Source of the DNA: an uncultured Peptostreptococcaceae bacterium
Lineage (GTDB): Bacteria > Bacillota > Clostridia > Peptostreptococcales > Peptostreptococcaceae
Length of the DNA stretch: 64,000 bases
Assembly (NCBI GenBank): GCA_947072565.1
Contig: CAMTIM010000052.1
Coordinates: 45,419 to 109,418 of the forward strand
Reading direction: 5' to 3'
The notes beneath the pieces are model-generated. The model was not told the origin of the DNA, did not search any database, and saw only the letters and a program-made list of their open reading frames with translations. How positions within the stretch are numbered: position 1 is the stretch's first letter; each line of letters starts with the position of its first letter. Both the position numbers and the translations under genes were made by a program. Shown piece by piece: positions 28,558-37,638 of the stretch.

Positions 28558-28872
28558 GTGACTTCAACACAAATGCTAAAAGGAATATTAGAAGGATGCT
28601 TATTAGCTATAATTTTCGAAGAAGATGTGTATGGATATGAAATGATTAAAAAGCTAGAAAATTATGGATTTGATATGATTAGTGAGGGTAGTATATATCC
28701 TCTTTTAATAAGAATGAAAAAAGAAGAACTAGTTGTAACGACCACTAAAGCATCTGAAAGCGGACCTAAGAGAAAATATTATTCTATTACAGAAAAGGGG
28801 AAAATTGAGTTAGATTCGTTTAAACTTACATGGAATAATATGTCAAATTGCGTAAATAAACTTTTAAAATAA
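28558..28872 (+). CDS. PadR-family transcriptional regulator
   Basis: 104 aa, a compact PadR winged helix: LEGCLLAIIFEEDVYGYEMI, ISEGSIYPLLIRMKKEELV (recognition helix and wing) and GPKRKYYSITEKGK, then a C-terminal helix. GTG 28558 follows AGAGAGG. It precedes a HAAS-type membrane protein by 21 nt, the standard partnership in Firmicutes, and two palindromes lie upstream for autoregulation. Confidence 0.92.
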   Translation: MTSTQMLKGILEGCLLAIIFEEDVYGYEMIKKLENYGFDMISEGSIYPLLIRMKKEELVVTTTKASESGPKRKYYSITEKGKIELDSFKLTWNNMSNCVNKLLK

Positions 28873-28893
28873 AATAAATTAGGGGGTGAGAAC

Positions 28894-29628
28894 ATGTGTA
28901 TATCAAAAGAGGGAGAAAAATTTATATTAGACCTTAAGGTGTATTTGCTGCTAGGGCGAAAAAGTGAAGAAGAAGTAAATGAATTTATTGAAGAAGCAGA
29001 GCAACATTTAATTTTGGGCGAGAAGGAAGGTAAAAGTGTAAAAGATATATTCGGAGATTCTCCAGAAAAATATGCTAAATCTGTTGAAGCAGAGTTACCA
29101 TATGATAAAAAAGGAATTTTAAGTTTAGGATTTATATTCATTATTGGTCTTACTTCATGGATATTTTTAAGTGAATTAGATTATGGTCCATATAAAAGTT
29201 CAGTGTTAGAGATAATTGGAGTTCCTTTAATTTTTGTTGTATATATATCGTTTATAATATTGTTGGCTAAAAAATTTGCATTTAAAAATACAAAATTTAA
29301 CATTTCAATATATATCATTTCAGTATTAGAGATAGCTGCATTAGTAGCTGTAGGTCTTGTGGGTCAAAAGATGGAACAAATAGAACTATTTAGTGAACCT
29401 ACTGTAAGTATAATTATATTTGTATTGATTTTAGTTTCTATAATTATTGCGATAACAAAAAAAACAACAGCTCCAATATTTCCATTTATAATAAATATAC
29501 CAAAAGTTTTGTATTATTTCTTTGGTATAAACTTAGGTAATTTAGACACTGTTGCATTATTAATAGGAGTTGGATTAATGTTTATAGCTTTGAAAATGGA
29601 AACAAATAGTTCTCCTAAAACAAATTAA
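28894..29628 (+). CDS. HAAS-domain membrane protein, PadR partner
   Basis: 244 aa. The first ~65 residues form a cytosolic helical HAAS-like domain (YLLLGRKSEEEVNEFIEEAE, then KSVKDIFGDSPEKYAKSV), then about six membrane helices up to the C-terminus. Proteins of this design commonly sit next to PadR regulators and are thought to act with them. ATG 28894 follows AGGGGGTGAG. The function is not known; no enzyme motif is visible. Confidence 0.8.
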   Translation: MCISKEGEKFILDLKVYLLLGRKSEEEVNEFIEEAEQHLILGEKEGKSVKDIFGDSPEKYAKSVEAELPYDKKGILSLGFIFIIGLTSWIFLSELDYGPYKSSVLEIIGVPLIFVVYISFIILLAKKFAFKNTKFNISIYIISVLEIAALVAVGLVGQKMEQIELFSEPTVSIIIFVLILVSIIIAITKKTTAPIFPFIINIPKVLYYFFGINLGNLDTVALLIGVGLMFIALKMETNSSPKTN

Positions 29629-29660
29629 AATATATGTAATTATAAAAAAGATTAAAGCAT

Positions 29661-29700
29661 AAAAAATAGGTTTGAAATTATAAATTAGCCTATTTTTTAT
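29661..29700. terminator. Bidirectional terminator between convergent genes
   Basis: AAAAAATAGG (29661-29670) pairs with CCTATTTTTT (29689-29698). It is symmetric, serving the HAAS gene and the minus-strand Gate-protein pair. Confidence 0.82.
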
Positions 29701-29730
29701 ATTTTAATAAAACAAATTAAAATATCTTGT

Positions 29731-30258
29731 TTAACGAGATAATGTAAAAGTATCCTTCTTAACATTTACAAGATAATCAACCGCATATCCCATAACAATA
29801 ACACCTGGAATATCTATAATAAGTCTAACTATTGTAAATTCATAACCTAGTGCACCTACTTCAAATAGTAGAGTAGAAAATTTAGTAACACACCAAGCAT
29901 TTAAAAATATTATTATATTAGAAAATTTAACGCCTTTTTTTATAAGTACAGCAGTAAATGGAAAAGCAGCGTACATAGGGCCTGCAGCAAAAAATGCAAT
30001 TAAAAATGATAATAATATACCTACAAATCCAGAATCACAGCCCATATACTTAATAAAATATTGTCTAGGAACCCATACGTCCAAAAGACCTAATAATATC
30101 ATTACAGGAGGTAGTATAGATAACATTTGTAAAATGTTTAGTTTCGTACTATTAAAAATACTAAGACCTAGGTTTTTATTAAAAACATAAATAGTTATAC
30201 AAATTATAAATCCGATTAGAACATATTTATAGCGATTTAAAATTAATTTAATACTCAT
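29731..30258 (-). CDS. Nucleoside-recognition (Gate) domain membrane protein, second half
   Basis: 175 aa, about five membrane helices, with PPVMILLGLLDVWVPRQYF and FAAGPMYAAFPFTAVLIKKG typical of the Gate domain shared by nucleoside carriers and SpmA/SpmB-like proteins. Its start ATG overlaps the upstream gene's stop by one base (TAATG), so the two are translationally coupled and probably form one two-part membrane complex. Substrate unknown. Confidence 0.8.
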   Translation of the reverse strand: MSIKLILNRYKYVLIGFIICITIYVFNKNLGLSIFNSTKLNILQMLSILPPVMILLGLLDVWVPRQYFIKYMGCDSGFVGILLSFLIAFFAAGPMYAAFPFTAVLIKKGVKFSNIIIFLNAWCVTKFSTLLFEVGALGYEFTIVRLIIDIPGVIVMGYAVDYLVNVKKDTFTLSR

Positions 30259-30737
30259 TATCCTAAAACACCTCCAACGAAAAAAGCAACAAAAAAAGCA
30301 AATAAAAAAGCTAGAAAATTTCTATAAAAAGCGGCCTTTTTTCCGATATAACTAGCTTCAAGTGTAAATGTTAAAATTCCAACCATAGTTAAAGTAGAAA
30401 TAAGAGCCGAAACTTGAGCTATTCCTGCACCACTTCTTAGTAAAGAATCTCCTGTGGAAAATGCTACGAAAGTTGGCATCATAGTAATGGAACCTACAAT
30501 AGATGATAAAAGTACTCCTAAAAAACTAGATTTAGGGCCAATGAGTTTTGATATAGTAATAGGATTTACAACACAAAGAACAATGCTAATTATAATCATT
30601 ATAAAAAGAAATTGAGGCATTATATTTTCAAAGGACTTTAAACCATTTTTTATACCTATTTTAGTTTTTTCTTTGTCTTTAAAAAATGAGATTATAATAG
30701 CTATTATACAAATACTATAAATAATATAAGATGTCAT
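30258..30737 (-). CDS. Nucleoside-recognition (Gate) domain membrane protein, first half
   Basis: 159 aa from ATG at 30737, which follows GGGGGG on this strand; a TTG three bases upstream is less likely. About five membrane helices, with IGPKSSFLGVLLSSIVGSIT and MPTFVAFSTGDSLLRSGAG (Gate-type loops). It is first in a two-gene unit with the following Gate protein. These paired short Gate proteins occur in many clostridia and have no proven role; export or permeation of a small molecule is plausible. Confidence 0.78.
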   Translation of the reverse strand: MTSYIIYSICIIAIIISFFKDKEKTKIGIKNGLKSFENIMPQFLFIMIIISIVLCVVNPITISKLIGPKSSFLGVLLSSIVGSITMMPTFVAFSTGDSLLRSGAGIAQVSALISTLTMVGILTFTLEASYIGKKAAFYRNFLAFLFAFFVAFFVGGVLG

Positions 30738-30893
30738 CAAATCCCCCCTTGATTAATAACATAATATGAAAAATAACCGTCATTAGTTAACTTGAAAAGT
30801 TTATATTAAAAATCGTATTATATAAAAAAATTATAAATATTTTTAACTGATTTGGTAAAAGATAAGATATATAATTTTTAAGGAGGAAAAAAT

Positions 30894-31121
30894 ATGAGTC
30901 TTATAAAAAAAGAAATGGAAAACTTAAAGGAAGATTTACAAAAAGGAATGAAAAAAGCAGGATTTATAATGAAAGATACAGTAGAAGATATAAAAGATGA
31001 TGCACAAGGTATAAAAGCAGGTATGGAAATAAAAAAAGATGAAATGATGAAAGATCATGAACAAAAGAAATTCTCTAAAGAATTAGAAAATCAAATGAAA
31101 AAAGAGCAACAATTTAAATAA
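30894..31121 (+). CDS. Small charged helical protein, function unknown
   Basis: 75 aa, no Cys, no membrane helix, extremely rich in Lys/Glu/Met and predicted to be one or two long amphipathic helices (EMENLKEDLQKGMKKAG, DTVEDIKDDAQGIKAGMEIK). The periodic pattern recalls YtxH/CsbD-like stress proteins, but no family can be named. AAGGAGG precedes ATG 30894, and it has its own terminator, supporting a real gene. Confidence 0.7.
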   Translation: MSLIKKEMENLKEDLQKGMKKAGFIMKDTVEDIKDDAQGIKAGMEIKKDEMMKDHEQKKFSKELENQMKKEQQFK

Positions 31122-31134
31122 ATAGTAATTAAAG

Positions 31135-31176
31135 ATAGCCCTATATAATTAAAAATTATTATATAGGGCTATTTTT
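31135..31176 (+). terminator. Terminator of the small helical protein gene
   Basis: ATAGCCCTATATAAT with ATTATATAGGGCTAT, 15-bp perfect stem, then T5. Confidence 0.92.
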
Positions 31177-31205
31177 ATAAAAATATAAAAAATGAATAAA
31201 AAATA

Positions 31206-31263
31206 TTGCAAAAGAAAACGTTTTTTGATAATATATTGGTATAGACCAAAATGGTATATACCA
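31206..31263 (+). promoter_or_regulatory. nagE promoter with cre-like site and two NagR/DasR-type operators
   Basis: -35 TTGCAA (31206-31211), 17-nt spacer, -10 TAATAT (31229-31234). The spacer holds a cre-like AGAAAACGTTTTTT (31213-31226). Immediately downstream are TTGGTATAGACCAA (31236-31249) and palindrome TGGTATATACCA (31252-31263), matching GntR/HutC-type GlcNAc repressor sites (dre). Dual control by catabolite repression and GlcNAc-6-P is implied. Confidence 0.75.
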
Positions 31264-31316
31264 AAGCGTTTATAAAGCACTTAAAAATGCAATACATAAC
31301 AAAGGGAGGCAATTAT

Positions 31317-32747
31317 ATGATTAAATTTTTACAACGTATAGGTAAATCACTTGTATTACCTATAGCAGCACTACCTATAGCTGGAATAATGCTTAGATTA
31401 GGACAACAAGACGTAATAGACGCATTAAAACCTCTATTACCTTTTATGGGAACGATATTACCATTCTTTGGTGCAGCAGGTGCGGCATTATTTGATAACC
31501 TACCTTTATTATTTGCACTAGGAGTTGCAGTTGGATTATCTGATGATCAAAACGGAGCTTCAGCTTTAGCGGGTGTAGTGTCTTATTTAACATTAACTAA
31601 CGTTACAGCTAAGTATTGGGAGATGAACATTGCTAAGAATATAGCTGAAACATTAAACATATCATTCTTAGGTGGTATATTAGCAGGTATAATTGGGGGA
31701 TTAGCTTACAATAAATTTAGAAAAACTAAATTACCTGAGTTCTTGGCATTCTTTGGAGGAAGAAGAGCAGTACCTATAATGGCAGGTCTTATATCAGTAG
31801 TAGTAGCAATACCTCTTGCTATGATTTGGCCAAATATACAAGGTGGACTTTCAAATGTATCTGCAGGAATAGCAGGAATGGGTGCTCTAGGAGCAGCATT
31901 ATATGGATTCTTTAATCGTTTATTATTACCAATGGGGCTACACCATGTTTTCAATTCATTCTTCTGGTTCCAATTAGGAGAATTTAATGGTAAAGCTGGA
32001 GATTTACATAGATTCTTTGCAGGAGATCCAACAGCGGGTCATTTTATGGCAGGATTTTTCCCGATAATGATGTTTGGTTTACCAGCAGTGGCTCTTGCAA
32101 TATATTTTGCAGCTAGAAAAGAAAATAAAAAAGCAGTAGCAGGTATGCTTATTTCTCTTGCTCTTACATCATTTATAACAGGAGTTACAGAACCACTAGA
32201 ATTCTTATTTATATTCTTATCACCGGTATTATTAGTAGCTCATGCTATACTTACAGCAATATCAATGTTTATAACAGATACATTAGGAGTACTTCATGGG
32301 TTTACATTCTCAGCAGGTGCAATAGATTACTTTATGAACTTTAATTTAGCTACTAAACCAGCATTGATATTATTAATAGGTTTAGGAATAGGAGTAGCGT
32401 ATTTCTTCGTATTCTATATAGTAATAACTAAGTTAAACCTACCTACTCCAGGTAGAGAAGATGATGAAGAGTTTATGGCAAATAATATATCTGTAGCATC
32501 TTCAGATGAAGAACTTGCTACACAATATATAGAAGGTTTAGGTGGTGCAGAAAATATAGTTAAGGTAGATAACTGTGCTACTCGTTTAAGATTAGATGTT
32601 TTAGATAGCGATAAATTAAATGAAAAAGTATTAAAATCTATAGGAGCAAAAGGTGTTGTTAGATTAAACAAAACTAGTGCTCAAGTTATAGTTGGAACAA
32701 ACGTAGAATTTGTTTGCGATGGAATTAAAAGTATTCTTAGTAAATAA
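31317..32747 (+). CDS. nagE: N-acetylglucosamine-type PTS transporter, EIICB
   Basis: 476 aa from ATG 31317, after AAAGGGAGG; upstream in-frame starts fall inside the operators. The N-terminal ~385 residues are the EIIC channel of the glucose superfamily (LPIAALPIAGIMLRLG, GLHHVFNSFFWFQLGE, GVTEPLEFLFIFLSP), then an acidic linker and an EIIB domain with the phospho-Cys in VDNCATRLRLDVL. No EIIA is present, so it borrows a glucose-type EIIA. The adjacent dre sites make GlcNAc the likely sugar over glucose. Confidence 0.88.
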   Translation: MIKFLQRIGKSLVLPIAALPIAGIMLRLGQQDVIDALKPLLPFMGTILPFFGAAGAALFDNLPLLFALGVAVGLSDDQNGASALAGVVSYLTLTNVTAKYWEMNIAKNIAETLNISFLGGILAGIIGGLAYNKFRKTKLPEFLAFFGGRRAVPIMAGLISVVVAIPLAMIWPNIQGGLSNVSAGIAGMGALGAALYGFFNRLLLPMGLHHVFNSFFWFQLGEFNGKAGDLHRFFAGDPTAGHFMAGFFPIMMFGLPAVALAIYFAARKENKKAVAGMLISLALTSFITGVTEPLEFLFIFLSPVLLVAHAILTAISMFITDTLGVLHGFTFSAGAIDYFMNFNLATKPALILLIGLGIGVAYFFVFYIVITKLNLPTPGREDDEEFMANNISVASSDEELATQYIEGLGGAENIVKVDNCATRLRLDVLDSDKLNEKVLKSIGAKGVVRLNKTSAQVIVGTNVEFVCDGIKSILSK

Positions 32748-32760
32748 TAAAATAAACAGT

Positions 32761-32793
32761 AAAAAGGTGTGTAATTAATTACACACCTTTTTT
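32761..32793. terminator. Bidirectional terminator between nagE and the aminotransferase
   Basis: AAAAGGTGTGTAATT and AATTACACACCTTTT form a perfect palindrome with A and T flanks, usable on both strands. Confidence 0.93.
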
Positions 32794-32795
32794 AA

Positions 32796-34028
32796 TTAAA
32801 ACTCTAAATTTAATTTTAAAAATCTATTTTTCAACTCATTCATTATAGTTATTTCATCATCTAAAGTAGCTGCATCATAAGTTGCAGAAAATCTTAAAAA
32901 ACTTCCACAATCATCCCAAGGTACTGTTGATACCATTGCTTTAGAAAGAATATATAAGGATGCTTCTTGTGCATTTTCAAACTTAATTTCACCCTTAACT
33001 CCTTTAGGAATAGGTACATATATATAAAATCCACCCTTAGGTTTTTTAGCATCAAACCCTATATCCCTTAAAGTACTCTCCATTAATTCTAGCCTTCTAG
33101 AATATCTTTCACAATTTGTGTTTACTAGATTGTAATTATCAAGTGCATAAGCACCTGCTAATTGAATAGGTCTAAATTGACCAGAGTCAGCATGAGATTT
33201 TGCACTACCGTATAGTTTAATGACTTCTTCACTTCCAACTAAAAAAGCAAGTCTCCATCCAGTCATATTAAAAGCTTTAGAAAGTGAATGAATTTCAACA
33301 CAAACATCCATTGCACCATCAATACTTAAAATACTAAGAGGCTTATAACCATCATAAGTTAAATTACCATATGCTGCATCACATACTACTAATATGTTAT
33401 TTTTTTTAGCAAATTTAACTACAGATTCATAAAATTCAATAGTTGCAACTTGTCCAGTTGGGTTATTTGGATAATTCAAATACAATAATTTAGATTTTTT
33501 TAGTATATCGTTAGGTATGTTTAAAAGGTCAGGGTAAAAATTATTTTCTATACAAAGTGGTAAATCATAAACTTGACCCCCTAAAAACTTAGTATAAGTT
33601 GCAAGTGTAGGGTAGTTAGGTTGTGGCATCAAACATATATCCCCAGGATTTATAAAACATAAAGGTAGTATTGATAAAATTGATTTAGAGCCGATTCCAT
33701 GCATTATATTATTTTTATTAAGATTATTTAAATTATATACATTACTTAAATACCTACACGCAGATTCTTTAAACTCATCTATTCCATTGTCTGCGTAGAG
33801 TCTATTTTCTTTTTTTCTAGCTTCTTCATTTAAAATATCAACAATTGACAAATCAGCCATTTGATCAGGTTCGCCTACTCCCATATCAATAAGCTTTATA
33901 TTAGGGTTTTTTAATTTTACTTCTTTAGTTAATTTTTTTATTTTTTCAAATTTGTATAGTTTTTTATCTCCTTCAAAAAAGGAGGAACCACCTAATCTAC
34001 TAGAAACTAAATTGTCCAAAAACTTCAT
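32796..34028 (-). CDS. dapL: LL-diaminopimelate aminotransferase-type PLP enzyme
   Basis: 410 aa fold-type I aminotransferase. N-terminal IKLIDMGVGEPDQMADLSI and NRLYADNGIDEFKESACRYL are characteristic of DapL; NYPNNPTGQVA follows, and EIHSLSKAFNMTGWRLAFLVG holds the PLP Lys. DapL converts tetrahydrodipicolinate to LL-diaminopimelate for lysine and peptidoglycan synthesis. ATG 34028 follows GGAGGG. Monocistronic, head-to-head with the DUF4438 gene. Another aspartate-family aminotransferase remains possible. Confidence 0.82.
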   Translation of the reverse strand: MKFLDNLVSSRLGGSSFFEGDKKLYKFEKIKKLTKEVKLKNPNIKLIDMGVGEPDQMADLSIVDILNEEARKKENRLYADNGIDEFKESACRYLSNVYNLNNLNKNNIMHGIGSKSILSILPLCFINPGDICLMPQPNYPTLATYTKFLGGQVYDLPLCIENNFYPDLLNIPNDILKKSKLLYLNYPNNPTGQVATIEFYESVVKFAKKNNILVVCDAAYGNLTYDGYKPLSILSIDGAMDVCVEIHSLSKAFNMTGWRLAFLVGSEEVIKLYGSAKSHADSGQFRPIQLAGAYALDNYNLVNTNCERYSRRLELMESTLRDIGFDAKKPKGGFYIYVPIPKGVKGEIKFENAQEASLYILSKAMVSTVPWDDCGSFLRFSATYDAATLDDEITIMNELKNRFLKLNLEF

Positions 34029-34239
34029 TAAAATCCCTCCAAAAAGATTAGTATGCTATATTGTATTAAAAAAGTAGATGATTCGATACAAAATATATAG
34101 AAATTTAAGTAGATATTTATATTTTGTTAAAGCCTTTAAATTAAGTAAACATTATAGTAAGAAATATGTGATGTTGCTAATGAATCAAACTTACAATACA
34201 ATTAATTTTAATAAAGATAGTTTAGGGAGGAGTAAATTT

Positions 34240-35094
34240 ATGATAAAAACTAATAAAGAAAAAGTAGTAAAATGGTCTGCACAAGGAAAAATACACCATC
34301 CAACAGGAGGAAACTATAGAATAAGTCATAACGGGGAGCCTATGATACTTCCAGCAACAGGAGGTATTTCATATAATGTAGCAGTAGGAGATTGTGCATT
34401 TGGATGGGAAGGAGATCATGTAGAACCTGGAGTATCTATTAGAAATGAGAATAGTTCAGAAAATGCGGCTTTAATGACATTTGCATGTATAGGAAATGAA
34501 GCAAAAATAATATCAGGAGATGCAAAGGGCAAAAAGGGATATGTAACTGGTATGCATGGAGGAATTGACCATGTATTAATTCATTTTGAAAAAGATATAT
34601 TAGAAGATTTAGCAATTGATGATAAAATACTTATAAAAGCATATGGTCAAGGTCTAAAATTAGTAGAAAATGAAAACATACGTATAATGAATATAGACCC
34701 AGATTTATTTGAAAAGTTAAATATAAAAGAAGAAGACGGCAAGCTAAAAGTAAATGTTGTAGGAAAAGTACCAGCATATTTAATGGGCTCTGGGATTGGC
34801 TCAAAGAGTGCAGCAACAGATGGTGATTATGACATAATGACAGCTGACATAGAAGAAATAAAAAGATTAGGATTGGACAAATTGAAATTTGGTGATTTGG
34901 TATTATTACAAGACTGTGATAATACATATGGAATTGGGTATTTAAAAGGTTCAGTTAGTATTGGAGTTATCGTGCATAGCGACTGTATAAAATCAGGGCA
35001 TGGACCTGGGGTTACTGTTATAATGACGACTAAAGAAAGTATTATAGAAGGTGTAATAGATGAAAATGCTAATATATCAAATTATATAAAATAA
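34240..35094 (+). CDS. DUF4438-family protein
   Basis: 284 aa from ATG 34240, nine nt after GGGAGG (34225-34230); an open frame continues back to 34078 but has no ribosome site and looks like leader. Landmarks: ILPATGGISYNVAVGDCAFGW, GDHVEPGVSIRN, GYVTGMHGGIDHVLIHF and IGVIVHSDCIKSGHGPG. The family is widespread in clostridia and thermophiles and uncharacterised; glycine-rich beta loops and conserved Asp/His suggest an enzyme. The 160-nt leader contains a spaced inverted repeat TTGTAT/ATACAA (about 34060-34091), shared with the divergent dapL promoter. Confidence 0.8.
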   Translation: MIKTNKEKVVKWSAQGKIHHPTGGNYRISHNGEPMILPATGGISYNVAVGDCAFGWEGDHVEPGVSIRNENSSENAALMTFACIGNEAKIISGDAKGKKGYVTGMHGGIDHVLIHFEKDILEDLAIDDKILIKAYGQGLKLVENENIRIMNIDPDLFEKLNIKEEDGKLKVNVVGKVPAYLMGSGIGSKSAATDGDYDIMTADIEEIKRLGLDKLKFGDLVLLQDCDNTYGIGYLKGSVSIGVIVHSDCIKSGHGPGVTVIMTTKESIIEGVIDENANISNYIK

Positions 35095-35098
35095 TCAA

Positions 35099-35144
35099 TT
35101 TTAAAGTTAATAATAAAAAGTATTTTTTATTATTAACTTTAAAG
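35099..35144. terminator. Long AT-rich stem-loop after the DUF4438 gene
   Basis: TTTAAAGTTAATAATAAAA pairs with the run ending TTATTATTAACTTTAAA. Together with the next hairpin it closes the convergent gene pair. Confidence 0.75.
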
Positions 35145-35155
35145 ATTAGTATAAC

Positions 35156-35190
35156 AAAAAGAGCTATTTATATATAAATAGCTCTTTTTA
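35156..35190. terminator. Bidirectional terminator after the helicase gene
   Basis: AAAAAGAGCTATTTA/TAAATAGCTCTTTTT, symmetric 15-bp stem with A/T flanks, mainly serving the minus-strand helicase. Confidence 0.9.
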
Positions 35191-35213
35191 TTTGATAATA
35201 TATTTAAAATTTA

Positions 35214-36389
35214 TTATTTTTGCTTTTTATTGTTAGCACCTTGAGAACTTACGAAGTCTACAAGTTTACCTTCTTTTAATTCTTTAGCTTTTATGCTTAT
35301 ATTAAATTCTCTTTTATAGTCTCTTATTGTAGCTAAATTTTGACTTGTAACTATAGAAATAGTATCACCTTTTCTGTTTCCTCTAGCAGTTCTACCACTT
35401 CTGTGGATATATTCATTTTTACTCTTTGGGAAATCTAAGTTAAATACATGAGTTATATCTACTATATCTAACCCTCTAGCTGATAAGTCTGTAGAAACTA
35501 ATATCTTAGCTTTTCCTATTTTAAAAGCATTTAAAGCATTTTTTCTATCTTCTTTAGCCATTTTACCAAATATACCAACAGCTTTATAATCGTGGTGGTT
35601 TAATTTAGAAGTTATAATTTCTATACTGTCTTCATCATTAACAAATATTATAGCTCTTTTAGGATTAGTAGCAGCTATAGATTTTCTAAGTAATGCGAAT
35701 TTTTCTCTTTGCTCTCCGTATAAATACATGTGGTCTATGTTAGGGTTTATAACTAATTCACTTTTAGTTTTTATTATTTGAGGCTCTTTCATAATAGAAT
35801 TACATATATCTATTGTATTATCATTTAAACTAGCTGAGAAACCTAAAACTTGTCTATCTCTTAATGTAGTTTTAATTATACTTTTAACTGTAGATACATT
35901 GTTTCCACTAAGTAAACTATCAACTTCATCTAATATTATAGTTTTTATGTTATGAGCTTTTAATTTCTTTTGTTGTATTAAATCTAAAACTCTTCCACAA
36001 GTTCCAACAACTATATGAGGCTTTATAGCTTTAATGTTTTTTATTTGTTTTTGAATGTTTACTTCACCTATTAAAGAAAAAGCAGTTACATCCATATTTG
36101 AATTTGTAGATAATATTTTAGCTTGTTCTACTATTTGCATTACTAATTCATGAGTAGGTGCAAGTACTAAAACTTGAGTTTCTCTTTTAGTAGAATCTAT
36201 TTTTTCAAACATAGGTAATAGATAAGCTAGAGTCTTTCCACTTCCTGTTTGTGCGTTAACTAATAAGTCCTTGTGTTCTAGTATTTTTGGTATTGCTAAA
36301 GTTTGAACCTCTGTAGGTTCGTTTATATCTTGTTTTTTAAGTCCATCTATTGTATTAATATTTAAATTTAATTCGTTAAATGTTGTCAT
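35214..36389 (-). CDS. DEAD-box-type RNA helicase (DEVD variant)
   Basis: 391 aa. Q motif VQTLAIPKI, motif I AQTGSGKT, Ia APTHELVMQ, Ib/GG VGTCGRVLDL, motif II LDEVDSLL (DEVD instead of DEAD), motif III SAS instead of SAT, motif IV IIFVN, V STDLSARGLDI, VI HRSGRTARG. A short Lys-rich C-terminal tail follows, with no DbpA-type RNA-binding domain. Probably unwinds structured RNA in ribosome assembly or cold-adapted translation. ATG at 36389 follows AAGGAG. Motif II/III changes are conservative, so activity is expected. Confidence 0.9.
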   Translation of the reverse strand: MTTFNELNLNINTIDGLKKQDINEPTEVQTLAIPKILEHKDLLVNAQTGSGKTLAYLLPMFEKIDSTKRETQVLVLAPTHELVMQIVEQAKILSTNSNMDVTAFSLIGEVNIQKQIKNIKAIKPHIVVGTCGRVLDLIQQKKLKAHNIKTIILDEVDSLLSGNNVSTVKSIIKTTLRDRQVLGFSASLNDNTIDICNSIMKEPQIIKTKSELVINPNIDHMYLYGEQREKFALLRKSIAATNPKRAIIFVNDEDSIEIITSKLNHHDYKAVGIFGKMAKEDRKNALNAFKIGKAKILVSTDLSARGLDIVDITHVFNLDFPKSKNEYIHRSGRTARGNRKGDTISIVTSQNLATIRDYKREFNISIKAKELKEGKLVDFVSSQGANNKKQK

Positions 36390-36579
36390 TTATTATCTCC
36401 TTTTTTTATATAATGATAAATTAGTGCATTTTTTATTATACACTTAATATTGAAATTTTAACAGAAAACAATTCAAATTTGAAAGTAAAACTTAAATATA
36501 TGATAATAATTTAAGTTTATAGATTTAAAAATTGGGAAAATTAATATAAAAGGGAAATATCAAAATTGGAGGAACAATA

Positions 36580-37524
36580 ATGAAAAAAAATAAAGTAGTA
36601 ATAGTAGGTACAGGTATGGTTGGGATGAGTTACGCTTATTCTATGTTAAATCAGGGAACTTGTGAAGAACTAGTATTAATAGATTTAAATAAAAAAAAGG
36701 CGGAAGGTGAAGCTATAGATTTAAATCATGGGCTTAGTTTTGCACCTAGAAAAATGAAGATAACAGCAGGGGAGTATAGTGATTGTAGTGACGCATATAT
36801 TGTATGTATAACAGCAGGTGCTACTCAAGTAGAAGGAGAAACTAGACTTGATTTATTACATAAAAACACTAAAATAATGAAATCTATTATTAATGAAATA
36901 AAAAAATCAGGATTTAGTGGAATACTATTAGTAGCAACAAATCCTGTTGATATAATGACATATGTTTGTTGGAAATTATCAGGATATGAAAAGTCTAAAG
37001 TAATAGGATCGGGAACAACTCTAGACTCAGCAAGACTTAGATATACACTAGGTGAAAGATTAGATGTAAATCCAAAGGATATAAATAGCTATGTAATGGG
37101 TGAGCATGGAGATTCTCAATTTGTAGCATGGAGCTATGCTCTTTCTGGAGTACAGCCAATATATCAAATAGCATCTAGAAATAATAGTAAAATAGATTTT
37201 GATGATTTAGAACAAATAGAAGATGAAGTAAGAAACATAGCCTATAAAATAATTGAGTGTAAAAAGTCTACTTACTATGGAATAGGTATGGCACTAACTA
37301 AAATAACCACAGCTATACTTGAAAATGAAAATAGTGTATTAACAGTATCATCTTATTTAAATGGAGAATACAACCAAAATGATGTTTATATATCTGTTCC
37401 AAGTATAGTAAACAAAGATGGTGTAAGAGAAGTAATACATTTGGCACTTGAAAATACTGAAAAAACTAAGTTAAACAATTCTATAGGAATAATGAAAGAA
37501 AATATAACTAAGTTAGATATGTAG
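36580..37524 (+). CDS. ldh: L-lactate dehydrogenase
   Basis: 314 aa, LDH/MDH superfamily. Rossmann loop VGTGMVGMSYAY, substrate loop TQVEGETRLDLL with Gln at the specificity position (LDH; Arg would mean malate), NPVDIMTYV, catalytic His in MGEHGDSQFVAW. Reduces pyruvate to L-lactate with NADH. ATG 36580 follows TTGGAGGAA. Monocistronic between terminators. The regulatory fructose-1,6-bisphosphate site was not assessed. Confidence 0.9.
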   Translation: MKKNKVVIVGTGMVGMSYAYSMLNQGTCEELVLIDLNKKKAEGEAIDLNHGLSFAPRKMKITAGEYSDCSDAYIVCITAGATQVEGETRLDLLHKNTKIMKSIINEIKKSGFSGILLVATNPVDIMTYVCWKLSGYEKSKVIGSGTTLDSARLRYTLGERLDVNPKDINSYVMGEHGDSQFVAWSYALSGVQPIYQIASRNNSKIDFDDLEQIEDEVRNIAYKIIECKKSTYYGIGMALTKITTAILENENSVLTVSSYLNGEYNQNDVYISVPSIVNKDGVREVIHLALENTEKTKLNNSIGIMKENITKLDM

Positions 37525-37536
37525 TCTAAAACAAAG

Positions 37537-37563
37537 AAAGTCCTTTATTTAAGGAGCTTTTTT
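37537..37563 (+). terminator. Terminator of ldh
   Basis: AAAGTCCTT with AAGGAGCTTT (imperfect, one bulge), then T6. Confidence 0.7.
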
Positions 37564-37638
37564 ATTACAAAATATATTAATTATTATAATAAGGTAAAAT
37601 TAAAATATAGAATGCATAGTCCGCTAATTTAGATAAAT

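Noticed and set aside
34078..34239. N-terminal extension of the DUF4438 protein
   Set aside because: There is no ribosome site at 34078; the extension is basic and low-complexity, and a strong site precedes ATG 34240.
34029..34239. Lysine riboswitch between dapL and the DUF4438 gene
   Set aside because: The divergent gap is too short and lacks the conserved L-box core; only a spaced TTGTAT/ATACAA repeat is visible.
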